From Streptomyces sp. BA2 (lineage in GTDB: Bacteria; Actinomycetota; Actinomycetes; Streptomycetales; Streptomycetaceae), in the NCBI RefSeq assembly GCF_009769735.1, contig NZ_WSRO01000001.1, positions 186,001-250,000 of the forward strand: a stretch of DNA of 64,000 nt, in the 5' to 3' direction. The notes below the pieces were generated by a model, which ran no database searches, had not been told where the DNA came from, and was given only the letters and a program-made list of their open reading frames with translations. Numbering within the stretch: the stretch's first letter is position 1; each line of letters begins with the position of its first letter. Below, one piece after another: positions 31,709-40,511 of the stretch. The position numbers and the translations under genes are program-made.

Positions 31709-32392
31709 ATGTCAGATGTTCGGCCGGAAACTGCCGGAGTGCGGGCCCGGTACGCCGCCCAGGTAGCCGCAGACCTGGACACCAACCGCAAGGAACATGA
31801 ACGTATCGGGACTGAAGTAGCGGCGCTGCAGGAGCTGTTGCAAGCCCTGGAGAACGACTACGCCCTCTTGCTGAGCATGCAGCAAGCTCTTGGCTCCCCC
31901 GGCGCACCGGCGGTCGCCGTCAACACGGCGTCAGCCTTCAAGAAGGATGTGCCTGCCCCACGGGAAGGTGCAAACGGTTCCCGTACGGCCCGAACGAAGA
32001 AGGCCACGGCCGCCAAAGCCAAGAACACGCTCAAGGACAAGGACAACGGCAAGGCCGCCGCGAAGAAGCCCGCCGAGACGGCGGCGGGGCCCACTCTGGT
32101 CCAGCTGATCGGCAACCACCTCGGCCGGCAGAACGAACCGCGCTCCGCCGCCGAGATCACCACCGCCCTCGCCCAGGACCACCCGGACCGCACCATCAAG
32201 ACCACCGTCGTGCGCACCACGGTCGAGGGCCTGGTCGCCAAGGGCCGGGCCCAGCGCACCAAGCAGGGATCCTCCGTCTTCTACACCGCAGCCGCCCCGG
32301 CGCAGCAATCCGCCGCATCTCAGCCGGAGACGCCCACCAGTGGAGGGGCCGCGCCCTCTCCAGTCGGTCCGAGTGTGACGGCCGAAAAGTGA
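31709..32392 (+). CDS. Coiled-coil, Lys/Ala-rich linker, winged-helix regulatory protein
   Basis: A 227-residue protein in three parts. Residues 8-65 form a coiled coil (RKEHERIGTEVAALQELLQAL). Residues 85-125 are Lys/Ala-rich and histone-like (ARTKKATAAKAK). Residues 126-195 are a winged-helix domain (LVQLIGNHL, SAAEITTALAQDH, TTVVRTTVEGLVAKGRAQR, SSVFYTA). The tail is Ala/Pro-rich. Probably a DNA-binding regulator or nucleoid protein seen in Streptomyces. An AAAGG sits before the ATG. Confidence 0.75.
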   Translation: MSDVRPETAGVRARYAAQVAADLDTNRKEHERIGTEVAALQELLQALENDYALLLSMQQALGSPGAPAVAVNTASAFKKDVPAPREGANGSRTARTKKATAAKAKNTLKDKDNGKAAAKKPAETAAGPTLVQLIGNHLGRQNEPRSAAEITTALAQDHPDRTIKTTVVRTTVEGLVAKGRAQRTKQGSSVFYTAAAPAQQSAASQPETPTSGGAAPSPVGPSVTAEK

Positions 32393-32474
32393 CTTGATGT
32401 GCGAAGCCCACGCCGGTAGGCGCCCCCTCACGCCCCCTCCAACTGACTGTCTCGCCCCGCCCTACGGCGTCGTC

Positions 32475-33242
32475 TCATCCCAAGCCGCCCCGGACCACGG
32501 CCGTTTGCTCGCTGGCCGGGGTCGGGGCTGGGGCGACCTGGGCGCCCTCGTCCCCGGTGGACCAGCGCCGGGCGGGGTCCACGTGGTGCAGGCCTGGCCA
32601 GGTTGTGGGGTTGAGGGGGAGGACATCGCCGACACCGGCGATGTCCTCCTGATCGGTGAGGCTGCGCGAGCTGAGCTGGATGAAGTAGCGACCGCGGAAG
32701 AGGTAGGCAGTCGCGCCGTCGGCTGTGGTGACAGCACAGTCGATTCCGCGGCGGAAGTACCGCGGGAGCCAAGGGAGCGCCTCCGCAATAGAAGCGTCCT
32801 CGCCTTCACCAGGACGGGCCGGATCAAAGGCATAGACCCGGTCACCCGAGAAGAAGTAGGCCAGTTTCCGCGAGGTGGCGCCCGACGTGCAGGTGATGGC
32901 TGCATCAATGCGGGTGAAGGGAGTGATGTCAGAAACCCGCCCCGGGGCAGCCGTCTCATCGTCTTCAGGGCTGTAGACCAGGTACTTGTTCCACTGGAAG
33001 AAATACGTTGCATCCCGGCCGAAGACGCAGACAGCGTCCAGGCCACAGCGCCAAAGATGCGGGATGGAAGGTAGGAGCGCACTGGTCCGGCCCCCTCCCT
33101 CCGCATGGCCCCCTTCGCGGGTCCCACCGGGACCCCAGGCAAACCTGGTGTACTCGGCACCTGAGAGGAAGTACGCCGCTTCTTCGTCTCCCGCCTGCGC
33201 GATGAGGCAAAACGCTGCGCTGAAAAGTCCGTTGTACGTCAT
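32475..33242 (-). CDS. Hemopexin-repeat protein
   Basis: A 255-residue protein containing four hemopexin-like blades with the pattern (A/T)(A/V)Y(F/L)F.G..Y..(F/Y): AAYFLSGAEYTRF, ATYFFQWNKYLVY, LAYFFSGDRVYAF and TAYLFRGRYFIQL. Each is followed by an acidic/Pro turn and a next-blade IDAAIT/IDCAVT start. This forms a four-bladed propeller. No signal peptide. ATG 33242 is preferred over two GTGs just upstream. The same blade type occurs at the N-terminus of the glycine-rich protein at 53608, so the two may belong to one system. Confidence 0.85.
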   Translation of the reverse strand: MTYNGLFSAAFCLIAQAGDEEAAYFLSGAEYTRFAWGPGGTREGGHAEGGGRTSALLPSIPHLWRCGLDAVCVFGRDATYFFQWNKYLVYSPEDDETAAPGRVSDITPFTRIDAAITCTSGATSRKLAYFFSGDRVYAFDPARPGEGEDASIAEALPWLPRYFRRGIDCAVTTADGATAYLFRGRYFIQLSSRSLTDQEDIAGVGDVLPLNPTTWPGLHHVDPARRWSTGDEGAQVAPAPTPASEQTAVVRGGLG

Positions 33243-33254
33243 CTCCTGCACCAC

Positions 33255-33783
33255 CTCTGAAGTTCTCGCGGCGCGTTGTGGCGCTTTCCGGTGACGAGTT
33301 ATATGACCCTACGCACGGCGTACCCCTCGCGGCGGACGGCAGGTAGCACGCCTCGGTCGGGACGACACCTTGCGCGATGCTGGCTAGTGCACATCTCACT
33401 CCGCCGGCGGTCCCCCCAACCGTCCCTGCGCGACCACCTGGTCCGGGCCGTCCCGTCCGGGCCAGGCATCCCGCAGGCTCGGCTCTGTCCGCTGGGCGAC
33501 GCTCGGTGAGCGAACGCTGCGCCGGTCCGCTGTGGGCCTACCTGGGCCGCTGATGACGTCCGCGTTGCACTGGCCGTGCCGGCGGCGGACGCCGTCTGGG
33601 GGAATGTGCCGACGTGGCCAGTTGCCGCACCGCGGTCTGCGATCCCCGCCTCGAGTTGCAGCACATCCAGCGGGAGGGGAAGCAGCGGGTGGCGGACATA
33701 AAAGTAGGCGTCAGCGACTGGAACAGCTGACCTGACGCTGCTGGCGATCAGATTATGACTCAGATTCGAACGAGGTGAGATCA
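33255..33783. other. Intergenic region without supported gene
   Basis: About 530 nt with no convincing coding signal. Confidence 0.4.
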
Positions 33784-33855
33784 ATGTGTGGCTGCCGCAA
33801 AGGGAAACGTCCACCGCCTCCGCCGCCTCCGCCGAGGCCGGGCATCAGCACATAG
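33784..33855 (+). CDS. 23-residue Cys/Pro-rich peptide
   Basis: ATG with GAGGTGA about 6 nt upstream; the product starts MCGCRKGK, continues with an Arg and a run of eight prolines, and ends RPGIST. Short CGC-motif peptides of this kind occur in actinophage genomes close to DUF1360 genes, one of which follows 180 nt downstream. Translation is plausible but not proven. Confidence 0.45.
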   Translation: MCGCRKGKRPPPPPPPPRPGIST

Positions 33856-34033
33856 CCGGGCCTGGCAAGTGGCGTGATACCGAAGGCGCCAAATAATGTC
33901 CATTCTCCGGCCGAGTAACAGCAACTCAACGTTTCCGGTTCAAGGCGGCGCTGAGGACTGCGACTGCGGGATTAAATGGCCCTCAGAAATTACTGACGGA
34001 ATTTCACCGGATGCAAGAAGGGGTTCTTGAGGC

Positions 34034-34366
34034 ATGCATACGGCGCTGCTCCTGCTCGTGATGACTCTGGCTACTTACCGATTGACCCGCCTCGTGGTCA
34101 AGGACGATTTCCCGCCGCTGCTCTGGATACGACACAAGCTGGCCGGTGGCTGGGCAGGACCCGACCAGGACGTGCCAGTGTATCGAGCACGCTGGTCTCC
34201 GCAGTGGCTCGCCGACCTGGTCTCTTGCCCGTGGTGTGCCTCGGCTTGGGTCGCGCTTGGGGTGTTGGGCGGGACCGCTATGGCTGTGGCGGTTCCGGTT
34301 CCCGTGCTGGTGTGGCTCGCGGTGTGGGCCGGCGCAGCGCTCCTCGCATCGCAGGATTGGGCGTAG
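34034..34366 (+). CDS. DUF1360 membrane protein (phage-type)
   Basis: A 110-residue protein with an N-terminal amphipathic helix (LLLLVMTLATYRLTRLVV), a conserved LVSCPWCASAWVALGVL motif with two Cys, and two C-terminal hydrophobic helices. This matches DUF1360, common in phages and phage remnants of actinobacteria and Firmicutes; function unknown. No phage structural genes surround it, so it is likely a leftover. Confidence 0.75.
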   Translation: MHTALLLLVMTLATYRLTRLVVKDDFPPLLWIRHKLAGGWAGPDQDVPVYRARWSPQWLADLVSCPWCASAWVALGVLGGTAMAVAVPVPVLVWLAVWAGAALLASQDWA

Positions 34367-34643
34367 GGCGCAGGTGTTTCGGCAGATCCACTCTGTCAGG
34401 CAGGCCCACGGTCTGCGGAACATCTCTGCGTCGCGGGGACGGTTCTATGGCTGACCAATCCCAATCCCAATCCCAACCCGCCCGCGACGTTCGCGCTCGC
34501 CGTCCAACTCCAGCGGCCCCGCATCGAGCGGTGTTCGCCCTGACTGTTGCGGCGAAAGGTTGAGAGGGCCATGTATGGCGGCGGGAGGCCATCCATCGCG
34601 TGCGTCTCCCACCCGGAGGCGGGGCGGCCAGCGCGGCGCAGTA

Positions 34644-35215
34644 GCGCCGGTGGGTCGACGAGCTGGCCGCGGGCATCGGTGACCGCGCTGCGTACGTCAT
34701 CGTCGGACCGGACACCGTGGCGCAGAAGATCGCGGGCTGCGCGAGGGCCGACGCCGAGGAGCGGCGGTACGGGCTGCGCGCCTACGCCGTCGACCGCCTC
34801 ACAGCACGCCCTCGCACCGGGGTCTGTCTCGACACGGGCAACCGCGACTGGATCCCCGACGAGAACCGACTGGTCGCACCGCTGCGACAAGCTGGGGTCG
34901 CCGGTTCCGACGGATTCGCGGTCAACATCTCCAGCTACCAGACGAACGCGGCGGGTTTGGCCTACGGCCATCGCGTCATCAGGGCGCTCGGCTGCGCCAT
35001 CGGCGACCAGTCCTGGTGCAACCCGCCGGGCCACGCCCTGGGCACCCCACCCATCACCGCCACCGCCACCGGCGACCCCGCGCTCGACGCCTACCTGTGG
35101 ATCAAGCGGCCCGGCGAATCCGACGGAACCTGCGGGGGCGGGCCGCGGGCGGGGGCAGTGGTGGCCGCAGTACGCGCTGGGCTCGCCAGCGGGGCCCGGG
35201 GGGAGGTGAAGCGCT
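34644..35215 (+). pseudogene. GH6 (cellulase) pseudogene
   Basis: The translation WVDELAAGIGDRAAYVIVGPD, then AVDRLTARPRTGVCLDTGN, DGFAVNISSYQTNAAGLAYG, WCNPPGHALGTPP, AYLWIKRPGESDGTCGGGP and, after a frameshift, QWWPQYALG follows glycoside hydrolase family 6. An in-frame TAG lies just before it. The N-terminal part of the enzyme is absent, the LEPD motif reads VGPD, and the VIDTSRNG block between YGHRVIRALG and WCNPPG is deleted. Not functional. Confidence 0.85.
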
Positions 35216-35336
35216 CAGGTAGAGGCTTCATGATAAAGACGCATGCCTCGCGGGCCCTTTGATGACCCGGAGTCCAAAGCCTTCAAAGTACTTGTCGCCG
35301 GTGCCGGGCGAGCGTGTACCAACACGGACTGACTTC

Positions 35337-35368
35337 ATGGGCCGGGCGCCTCGCGGCGCCCGGCCCAT
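35337..35368. terminator. 14-bp perfect hairpin
   Basis: Bases 35337-35350 pair perfectly with 35355-35368 around a TCGC loop. It lies between the GH6 pseudogene and the convergent glycosyltransferase gene and can terminate in both directions. Confidence 0.75.
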
Positions 35369-35602
35369 TCCCCCCGCCCTCATGCGTACCCAGTCACCGC
35401 CCAATTCACTGACGGCTGCTCCCACCAATGCGACACCACCCGTCCAACAGCGAAGGCTGCACATTACTGCTGCGGTGACCATCCGTCATAGGGGCGATCG
35501 ACCGCCTAAAATGGAAGCGTCCCGTCGCCGAAGAACGACACAGAGATTTGGCCAACGAAGCCAAAGAAGCCAGCGTCTCCTGGACAAGAGGTGCGCCACA
35601 CT

Positions 35603-35644
35603 GAACTGCCCTCCCGCGGACGGGAACTGCCCTCCCGCGGACGG
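35603..35644. repeat. Two tandem 21-bp copies
   Basis: Two perfect consecutive copies of a 21-bp unit beginning GAACTGCCCTCC, immediately downstream of the glycosyltransferase stop codon. Confidence 0.8.
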
Positions 35645-35649
35645 ATCGG

Positions 35650-36906
35650 TCATCTGCGTGTCCGGGACAGTAGTTGGACGTAGGTCTGGATGAGGAAGTC
35701 CGCCTGCTCGTCGGCCGTGACCATGCCCAGGTCGATGGGCGCCCGCTCCCCGGGCCTGTCCGGTGGCCCCTCGGCCAGCCGATCCAAGACCGCGGTGAGC
35801 GCGTCCGGATCACCGGCCGGAAAGAGCCAGGCCCACGGACGCCCCGCGAGGCGGGCACTCAGGTCCGGGTCATGCTCGGATACCAGGAGAGGGACGCCGA
35901 GGCGTACGGCGTCCATGATCGGCCGGGGCTCCTTGTCCGCCCCGGGGAGTTGGGCGACGAGGGCCGCGTCCGCGGCAGCGTAGACGAACCGCAGGACGTA
36001 TTCGCCGACCGAGCCCGGAACAGCGTGGACGCGCCATCCCGGCAGGCCCCGCCACCGGGCAAGGACCTCCTCCTGCGGCGGCGCACCGCACACCACCAGG
36101 TGCAGCGGCTGCCGCACGCCCTTGAGCGCGCCGCTGACCGTGTCGATGTCCCCGTACGGGCCCCAACCGTCAATCAGACACAGCGCGGTGGCCGCATCAG
36201 GAATACCGAAGGCGGCACGGCCGGCCTCCCGCTCGGCGTCAGTGAGACGCTTCCCGTCGTCCACAGCGAAGGTCCGCACCGCGCCGGGCAGGCGGGGAAA
36301 GGCCGCAGCCACCTGGTCACGTAGGGCAGCGGTCGGGTACAGCGCGAATACGTGACGTTCTCCTCGTCGGGTGAGCCGGCCAAGGATCCGAAGGGCCGCG
36401 TCTTCGGTAGCGACCCTGCCGTGGACGAAACGCAGGTGGGCCTGTCCGCCGAGTAGCGCGGCCGCTCCGTGCAGGGCTTCGCTCGCGCTGAGCACCACCA
36501 CGGCTCCCGGATCTCGTACGAGATGCCGAGCAGTCCGCAGGCACGCGGCCTCGGTCAGACACCGGGCAAGGAGCGTGATCTGATCGGGAAGGCGCCGCAG
36601 ACGGCTCGGCCAGCGGCGCTGGGATAACGCCCGCTGGGCGACAGCCGATACATACGACGCTGCCCGTGCGCTGGCCAGCAGCCGGGCGGCGCTACGCCCC
36701 GCCGATCCAGTGATCACTCGGGCCTGCGCCTTGCGTAAGGTGGCGAGATCAGCGGCTCCGTTGGGGGCAATGACCAGGCTGCCCGGCCGGGCGGCGGCGA
36801 GCGCGGCCAGGGTGTGCTGGCGGGGCCCGCGATGCTGGTGGGCGTGCGGCTCGATAAGCACCAGCAGCGCGTCGGTCACTCCGGTGGCTGCCTTCCGTAC
36901 ACGCAT
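35650..36906 (-). CDS. Glycosyltransferase, GT4-like (GT-B fold)
   Basis: A 418-residue GT-B-type glycosyltransferase. The N-terminal half has the LIEPHAHQHRGPRQHTLAALA start and Ala/Arg-rich helices. The C-terminal half has DGWGPYGDIDTVSGAL, HLVVCGAPPQEE, VGEYVLRFVYAAADAAL and the donor-site region KEPRPIMDAVRLGVPLLVSEHDPDL. Donor and acceptor are unknown; the deoxysugar genes 20 kb away are candidates for donor supply. ATG 36906 with GGGAG 6 nt upstream. Divergent from the large plus-strand operon starting at 37538, with which it may share a regulatory region. Confidence 0.8.
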   Translation of the reverse strand: MRVRKAATGVTDALLVLIEPHAHQHRGPRQHTLAALAAARPGSLVIAPNGAADLATLRKAQARVITGSAGRSAARLLASARAASYVSAVAQRALSQRRWPSRLRRLPDQITLLARCLTEAACLRTARHLVRDPGAVVVLSASEALHGAAALLGGQAHLRFVHGRVATEDAALRILGRLTRRGERHVFALYPTAALRDQVAAAFPRLPGAVRTFAVDDGKRLTDAEREAGRAAFGIPDAATALCLIDGWGPYGDIDTVSGALKGVRQPLHLVVCGAPPQEEVLARWRGLPGWRVHAVPGSVGEYVLRFVYAAADAALVAQLPGADKEPRPIMDAVRLGVPLLVSEHDPDLSARLAGRPWAWLFPAGDPDALTAVLDRLAEGPPDRPGERAPIDLGMVTADEQADFLIQTYVQLLSRTRR

Positions 36907-37537
36907 GGACGCTCCCTCGGCCTCGCCTATAGGGAAGTCGGGGTGATCGCGAGGCTGCCGTCTGGTTTATCAACCGGTTCGGTGGCGTGCTGGCAGGCCC
37001 GCCGCATTCCGCATGCGCACTACGTTTCACCGCTTTGCCCCCCGCGGGGGTGCTAGCGGTCCAGGCCGTCAGGGCGTCGACCAGTAGTGAAGGGTGGACG
37101 GTGGCACGGCCGGTCTACGGTCTGGACGGCAGGGCACAAGTGCGCTGCACAGCGCGCGGGCCCCCTCAGCTCGTCTCTGCCTCCCTGTCCGTGCCACGCG
37201 ACACCATCAGCCCTCGCGCCCTCGCATCGCATCACCAACTCCAGCGCCCACAGGACAGTCAGCTGCAAGCCGGGCCTTTAGCGCCGAGAAGATGACTAGC
37301 GGCGTTCTCCCGGTGTACTCCGATCGACGACGGGGGCTCGGCCGCCGCCTACCAGATGCACACCCTGATCTGGCATCCGCATCGCGGAGATACGCGGTCA
37401 AGCGGACGCACCAAACGGCAGCCGCCAGGGATCCAACTTGTAGCTCTCACTTTGACGATCCCCTGGCGAGGGGCTCGGGGCTGTTCGGGCACCTATGACG
37501 CAACGCGAGTGAAGCTTTCCAAGGAAAGGGGCCCCTG
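36907..37537. other. Divergent promoter region before the large operon
   Basis: About 630 nt between the glycosyltransferase gene and the first DUF6603-type gene. No gene supported; the AAGGAAAGGGG just before 37538 is the ribosome site of that gene. Confidence 0.5.
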
Positions 37538-39901
37538 ATGCCTGAGCGTGCAGAGTTTGTCCCGACAAACCCGACCAGTGCTGGGCCACCGGCCGAAGCC
37601 GCGGCCAGCGCGACGGGGGTCGCCTGGATGGATTTGAACTATCCGGTGGGCTTGCTGGCGTTACGGCGTCTGGGGCTCGCCTACGCCCCCGGCGACGGCG
37701 GCCCGGGCGAAGTGTGGATATGGGTGGATGCCTCCCTGGCGACGACCGCTCTCGAGATAGACGTCACCGGGCTGGGCATCGGGATCCCACTGGATGGCAA
37801 GTTCAAATGGAAGACCGTGGTCCAGGGGCTGGGGGTCGATTTCAGCGCGGGTCCGATTGAGATCGGTGGAGGGCTGGTATTCGAGGACAATGCTGACTAC
37901 GACCCGCTGGTGGAGGGCGGAGTGATCGTCCGTGCCCCGCAGCTCAGCCTGCAGGCCATGGGGGCCTACGCACGGGCCAAGAAGGAGCCGGAGTTCACCT
38001 CGTTCTTCGTGTTTGTCCGGGCCAGCGCGTCCGACGGCGGGGGCGAGGAGACCATGCCTGCGGCGGGGATCCCGCTCATTCCCGGTGTCATCGCCCTGAC
38101 CGGTTTCTGTTTCGGGTTCGGTTTCAACAGCCAGCTGAGAGTGCCTGGGCCGGACGAGGTGATGACTTTCCCGCTGCTGGTCGGCCTCACCCCGCAGACC
38201 GGTGGCAAGGGGGCGACGGGGCCGCTGGCGGCCCTGGATTCGCTCACCAGCGGGCCGGCGAACTGGGTGACGCCGCAGGACGGCGCGTATTGGGGAGCAG
38301 CCGGTCTCCAGGCGGTCCTCTGCGACATCATTTCCTGCTGGGCTCTTCTCGTGCTGTCCTTCAAGGATGAGGTGACCGGTGCGCTCCTCGGTCTGGTGGA
38401 TATGCAGGCGGAGAAGGTGGCGAGGATCCAGGCCGACGTGGAGGCCGAGATCACCGGAGAGCGGATTGCCATCGGCGCCTCGCTCACTGATCAGTCCTAC
38501 TTCATCATCAAGGACGCCAACGTCACTGGCGCGATCGATCTGTATGTGTTCATCGGCGGGGATCACCGGGGTGAATTCGTCCTCACCGCCGGCGGATACC
38601 AGTCGGGCTTCGATGCGCCCGACTACTGGCCGCAAGTGCACAAAAGGATCGGCCTCGACTGGAGCATCAACAGCTGGCTGAGTGCGAGCGCGCAGTACTA
38701 CTGGATGGTCTCTTCACACGGGATGATGGTCGGCGGCGCCATGTCGTTCGACGTGGCCAAGAGCATCCCCGGCGGAAGCATCCACGGGTGGCTCAGTCTC
38801 ACCTTCGATGTGACCGTGCAGTGGCGCCCCTTCTACATGCACTTCCAGGGGAGCTTGACTGTCGGTCTGCGGGTGACGATGTTGTTGGTGTCGGCTTCCG
38901 TGGAGCTGGGGCTGTCGCTGGAGGGGTGGTTGCCGCCGGTGGGCGGCCGGGTCGAAATCGATCTGCCGTTCGGCATCACGATCGGTGTCGGCTTCGGTTC
39001 GCAACTCGAAAGCGGCCTGAAACAGCTGACCTGGGATGAGTTCGCGGAGCAGAAACTCCCCGACGCCGCCCACCGCATACAGATCACCGCCGAAAGCGGA
39101 CTCCTCGCCGTCCCGGGCACCCCACCCGACCCCAACGGCAAAACACCCGTCCCCTGGATCGTCTCCACCCACGGCTTCGTCTTCTCCACCCGCTGCGTGG
39201 TCCCCACCACCACCTTCCACATCAACCCCCCCACCAACTACCCCCTGCCCCTCAACGACCCCCACCACGGCGAAGCACCCGACCCCAACCGGAAACTCAA
39301 CGTCCGCCCCATGGGCAAACCCAACGGAGCAGACCTGAAATCCACCCACACCGTGACCATCGCCCACGGAAAAACCGGAGTCCTCGTCGCACTCGACGAC
39401 AAGGACTGGAAAGTCAACCTGGTCACCGAAGGCCTCCCCCAGGCCCTGTGGGGCACACCCCTCGACAACCTGGACACCACACCCCCCACCAGCGGAACCG
39501 GCCTCATCGACGACCAATACACCGGCATCCGCGTCAGCATCCCCGACGCCCAACTCGGCCCCTCCCTGCCCACCATCCACGCCACCGACCTCCAACTCGA
39601 AGACGTCGAACCCGACAGCGACCTCCCCCTCAACCCCACCAACACCACCCCACCCAACACCCCACCCACCCAAAACAACCAAGCCATCAACACCATCACC
39701 ACCACCATCACCACCACCCAAACCACAACCGCCCGCACCAACCTCGACACCGCCCTCACCAACTGCCAAATCGCCCACACCAACACCACCCCCCAAACCA
39801 CCAACGACTACAGCCCCCACACAAACGACCCCCTCACCCACTACACCACCCGCCTCAACAACGGCCTCTACAACACCAACCCCCTCCTCCTCACCACCTA
39901 A
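37538..39901 (+). CDS. DUF6603-type large beta-rich protein, copy 1
   Basis: A 787-residue protein matching, from memory, the uncharacterised DUF6603 family. Residues 60-480 are rich in alternating hydrophobic/aromatic beta strands with landmarks GLGVDFSAGPIEIGGGL, FGFGFNSQLRVPGPDE, LYVFIGGDHRGEFVLTAGGY, SAQYYWMVSSHGMMVGG and VTVQWRPFYMHF. These repeated amphipathic strands could form a barrel or elongated sheet. Residues from about 690 on are Thr/Asn/Pro-rich low complexity. No signal peptide. Codon 42 (37661) is TTA, so translation likely needs bldA. The last 922 bases of the gene plus 17 more are identical to copy 2. First gene of the large operon. Confidence 0.85.
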   Translation: MPERAEFVPTNPTSAGPPAEAAASATGVAWMDLNYPVGLLALRRLGLAYAPGDGGPGEVWIWVDASLATTALEIDVTGLGIGIPLDGKFKWKTVVQGLGVDFSAGPIEIGGGLVFEDNADYDPLVEGGVIVRAPQLSLQAMGAYARAKKEPEFTSFFVFVRASASDGGGEETMPAAGIPLIPGVIALTGFCFGFGFNSQLRVPGPDEVMTFPLLVGLTPQTGGKGATGPLAALDSLTSGPANWVTPQDGAYWGAAGLQAVLCDIISCWALLVLSFKDEVTGALLGLVDMQAEKVARIQADVEAEITGERIAIGASLTDQSYFIIKDANVTGAIDLYVFIGGDHRGEFVLTAGGYQSGFDAPDYWPQVHKRIGLDWSINSWLSASAQYYWMVSSHGMMVGGAMSFDVAKSIPGGSIHGWLSLTFDVTVQWRPFYMHFQGSLTVGLRVTMLLVSASVELGLSLEGWLPPVGGRVEIDLPFGITIGVGFGSQLESGLKQLTWDEFAEQKLPDAAHRIQITAESGLLAVPGTPPDPNGKTPVPWIVSTHGFVFSTRCVVPTTTFHINPPTNYPLPLNDPHHGEAPDPNRKLNVRPMGKPNGADLKSTHTVTIAHGKTGVLVALDDKDWKVNLVTEGLPQALWGTPLDNLDTTPPTSGTGLIDDQYTGIRVSIPDAQLGPSLPTIHATDLQLEDVEPDSDLPLNPTNTTPPNTPPTQNNQAINTITTTITTTQTTTARTNLDTALTNCQIAHTNTTPQTTNDYSPHTNDPLTHYTTRLNNGLYNTNPLLLTT

Positions 39902-39918
39902 CCCACACCACACACCCC
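38980..39918 (+). repeat. 939-bp exact direct repeat, copy A
   Basis: Identical to 42551-43489 over its whole length, judged from identical translations in several frames on both strands plus direct reading of the ends. It covers the last 307 codons of DUF6603 copy 1 and 17 nt after the stop. The plus strand is strongly G-poor in this block. Confidence 0.95.
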
Positions 39919-40322
39919 GCCCCGGAGGAAGCCACCAGGTTCCTGGTGCGAGCTGTGATGGCGGGGCCTGGCGGTGCCCCTTCCGCCATGACCCATGTGT
40001 TGGTTCACACCCTCGCCCAATTGGGTCCGCGGAAAGAGGAACGTTCCGAATAACGCGGGCAGCTCCTTGGCCCACAACATGCGGCACCGGTTCGAACGCA
40101 TCGTCAGTTCTGTGTGCAGCCTGATGGCATCGCCCCTCTCTTACCGGGGACTCGCTCGTTCATCCGTCGGCCCCTGCCAACGCTCCGGCCTCTCCAGGGC
40201 CCGCCGCAATCGATGTTGCCTTCGCCTCGATGAGGTCCTGCCCCCGTGCCCGCGAGTGGGGCTGTGCACAGTGCGCCGCCTCCGGTCGAACAGCGCCTGA
40301 GGTGCACCAGCGCAGAGGCTTA

Positions 40323-40353
40323 CTCGGCGGGGCTTTGGAATTGCCCCGCCGAG
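40323..40353. terminator. 11-bp hairpin between the two DUF6603 genes
   Basis: CTCGGCGGGGC pairs perfectly with GCCCCGCCGAG across a 9-nt loop. Located in the 610-nt gap (39902-40511), which otherwise shows no gene, it may end the transcript of copy 1 or act as a partial terminator. Confidence 0.55.
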
Positions 40354-40511
40354 AGGCCCTCAGGGTGAGGTTTGAACTGGGTCGAGGGCAGATCGTGGCT
40401 GGTCCACCTACAAGGGGCAAAGGCGGCAGGAGCTGCCGCGGTTGCAGGTGCTGTCCCTTAGCTCGTTTACGGCCTGTCGAGGCCAAAGCAACGTTATCCC
40501 GGAGGTGTGGC

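Noticed and set aside
38714..40087. Long minus-strand Gly/Val-rich open frame opposite DUF6603 copy 1 (and its twin at 42285-43685)
   Set aside because: It mirrors the G-poor coding strand of the real gene. PE_PGRS-like composition is a by-product of the skew, with no ribosome site and no independent homology.
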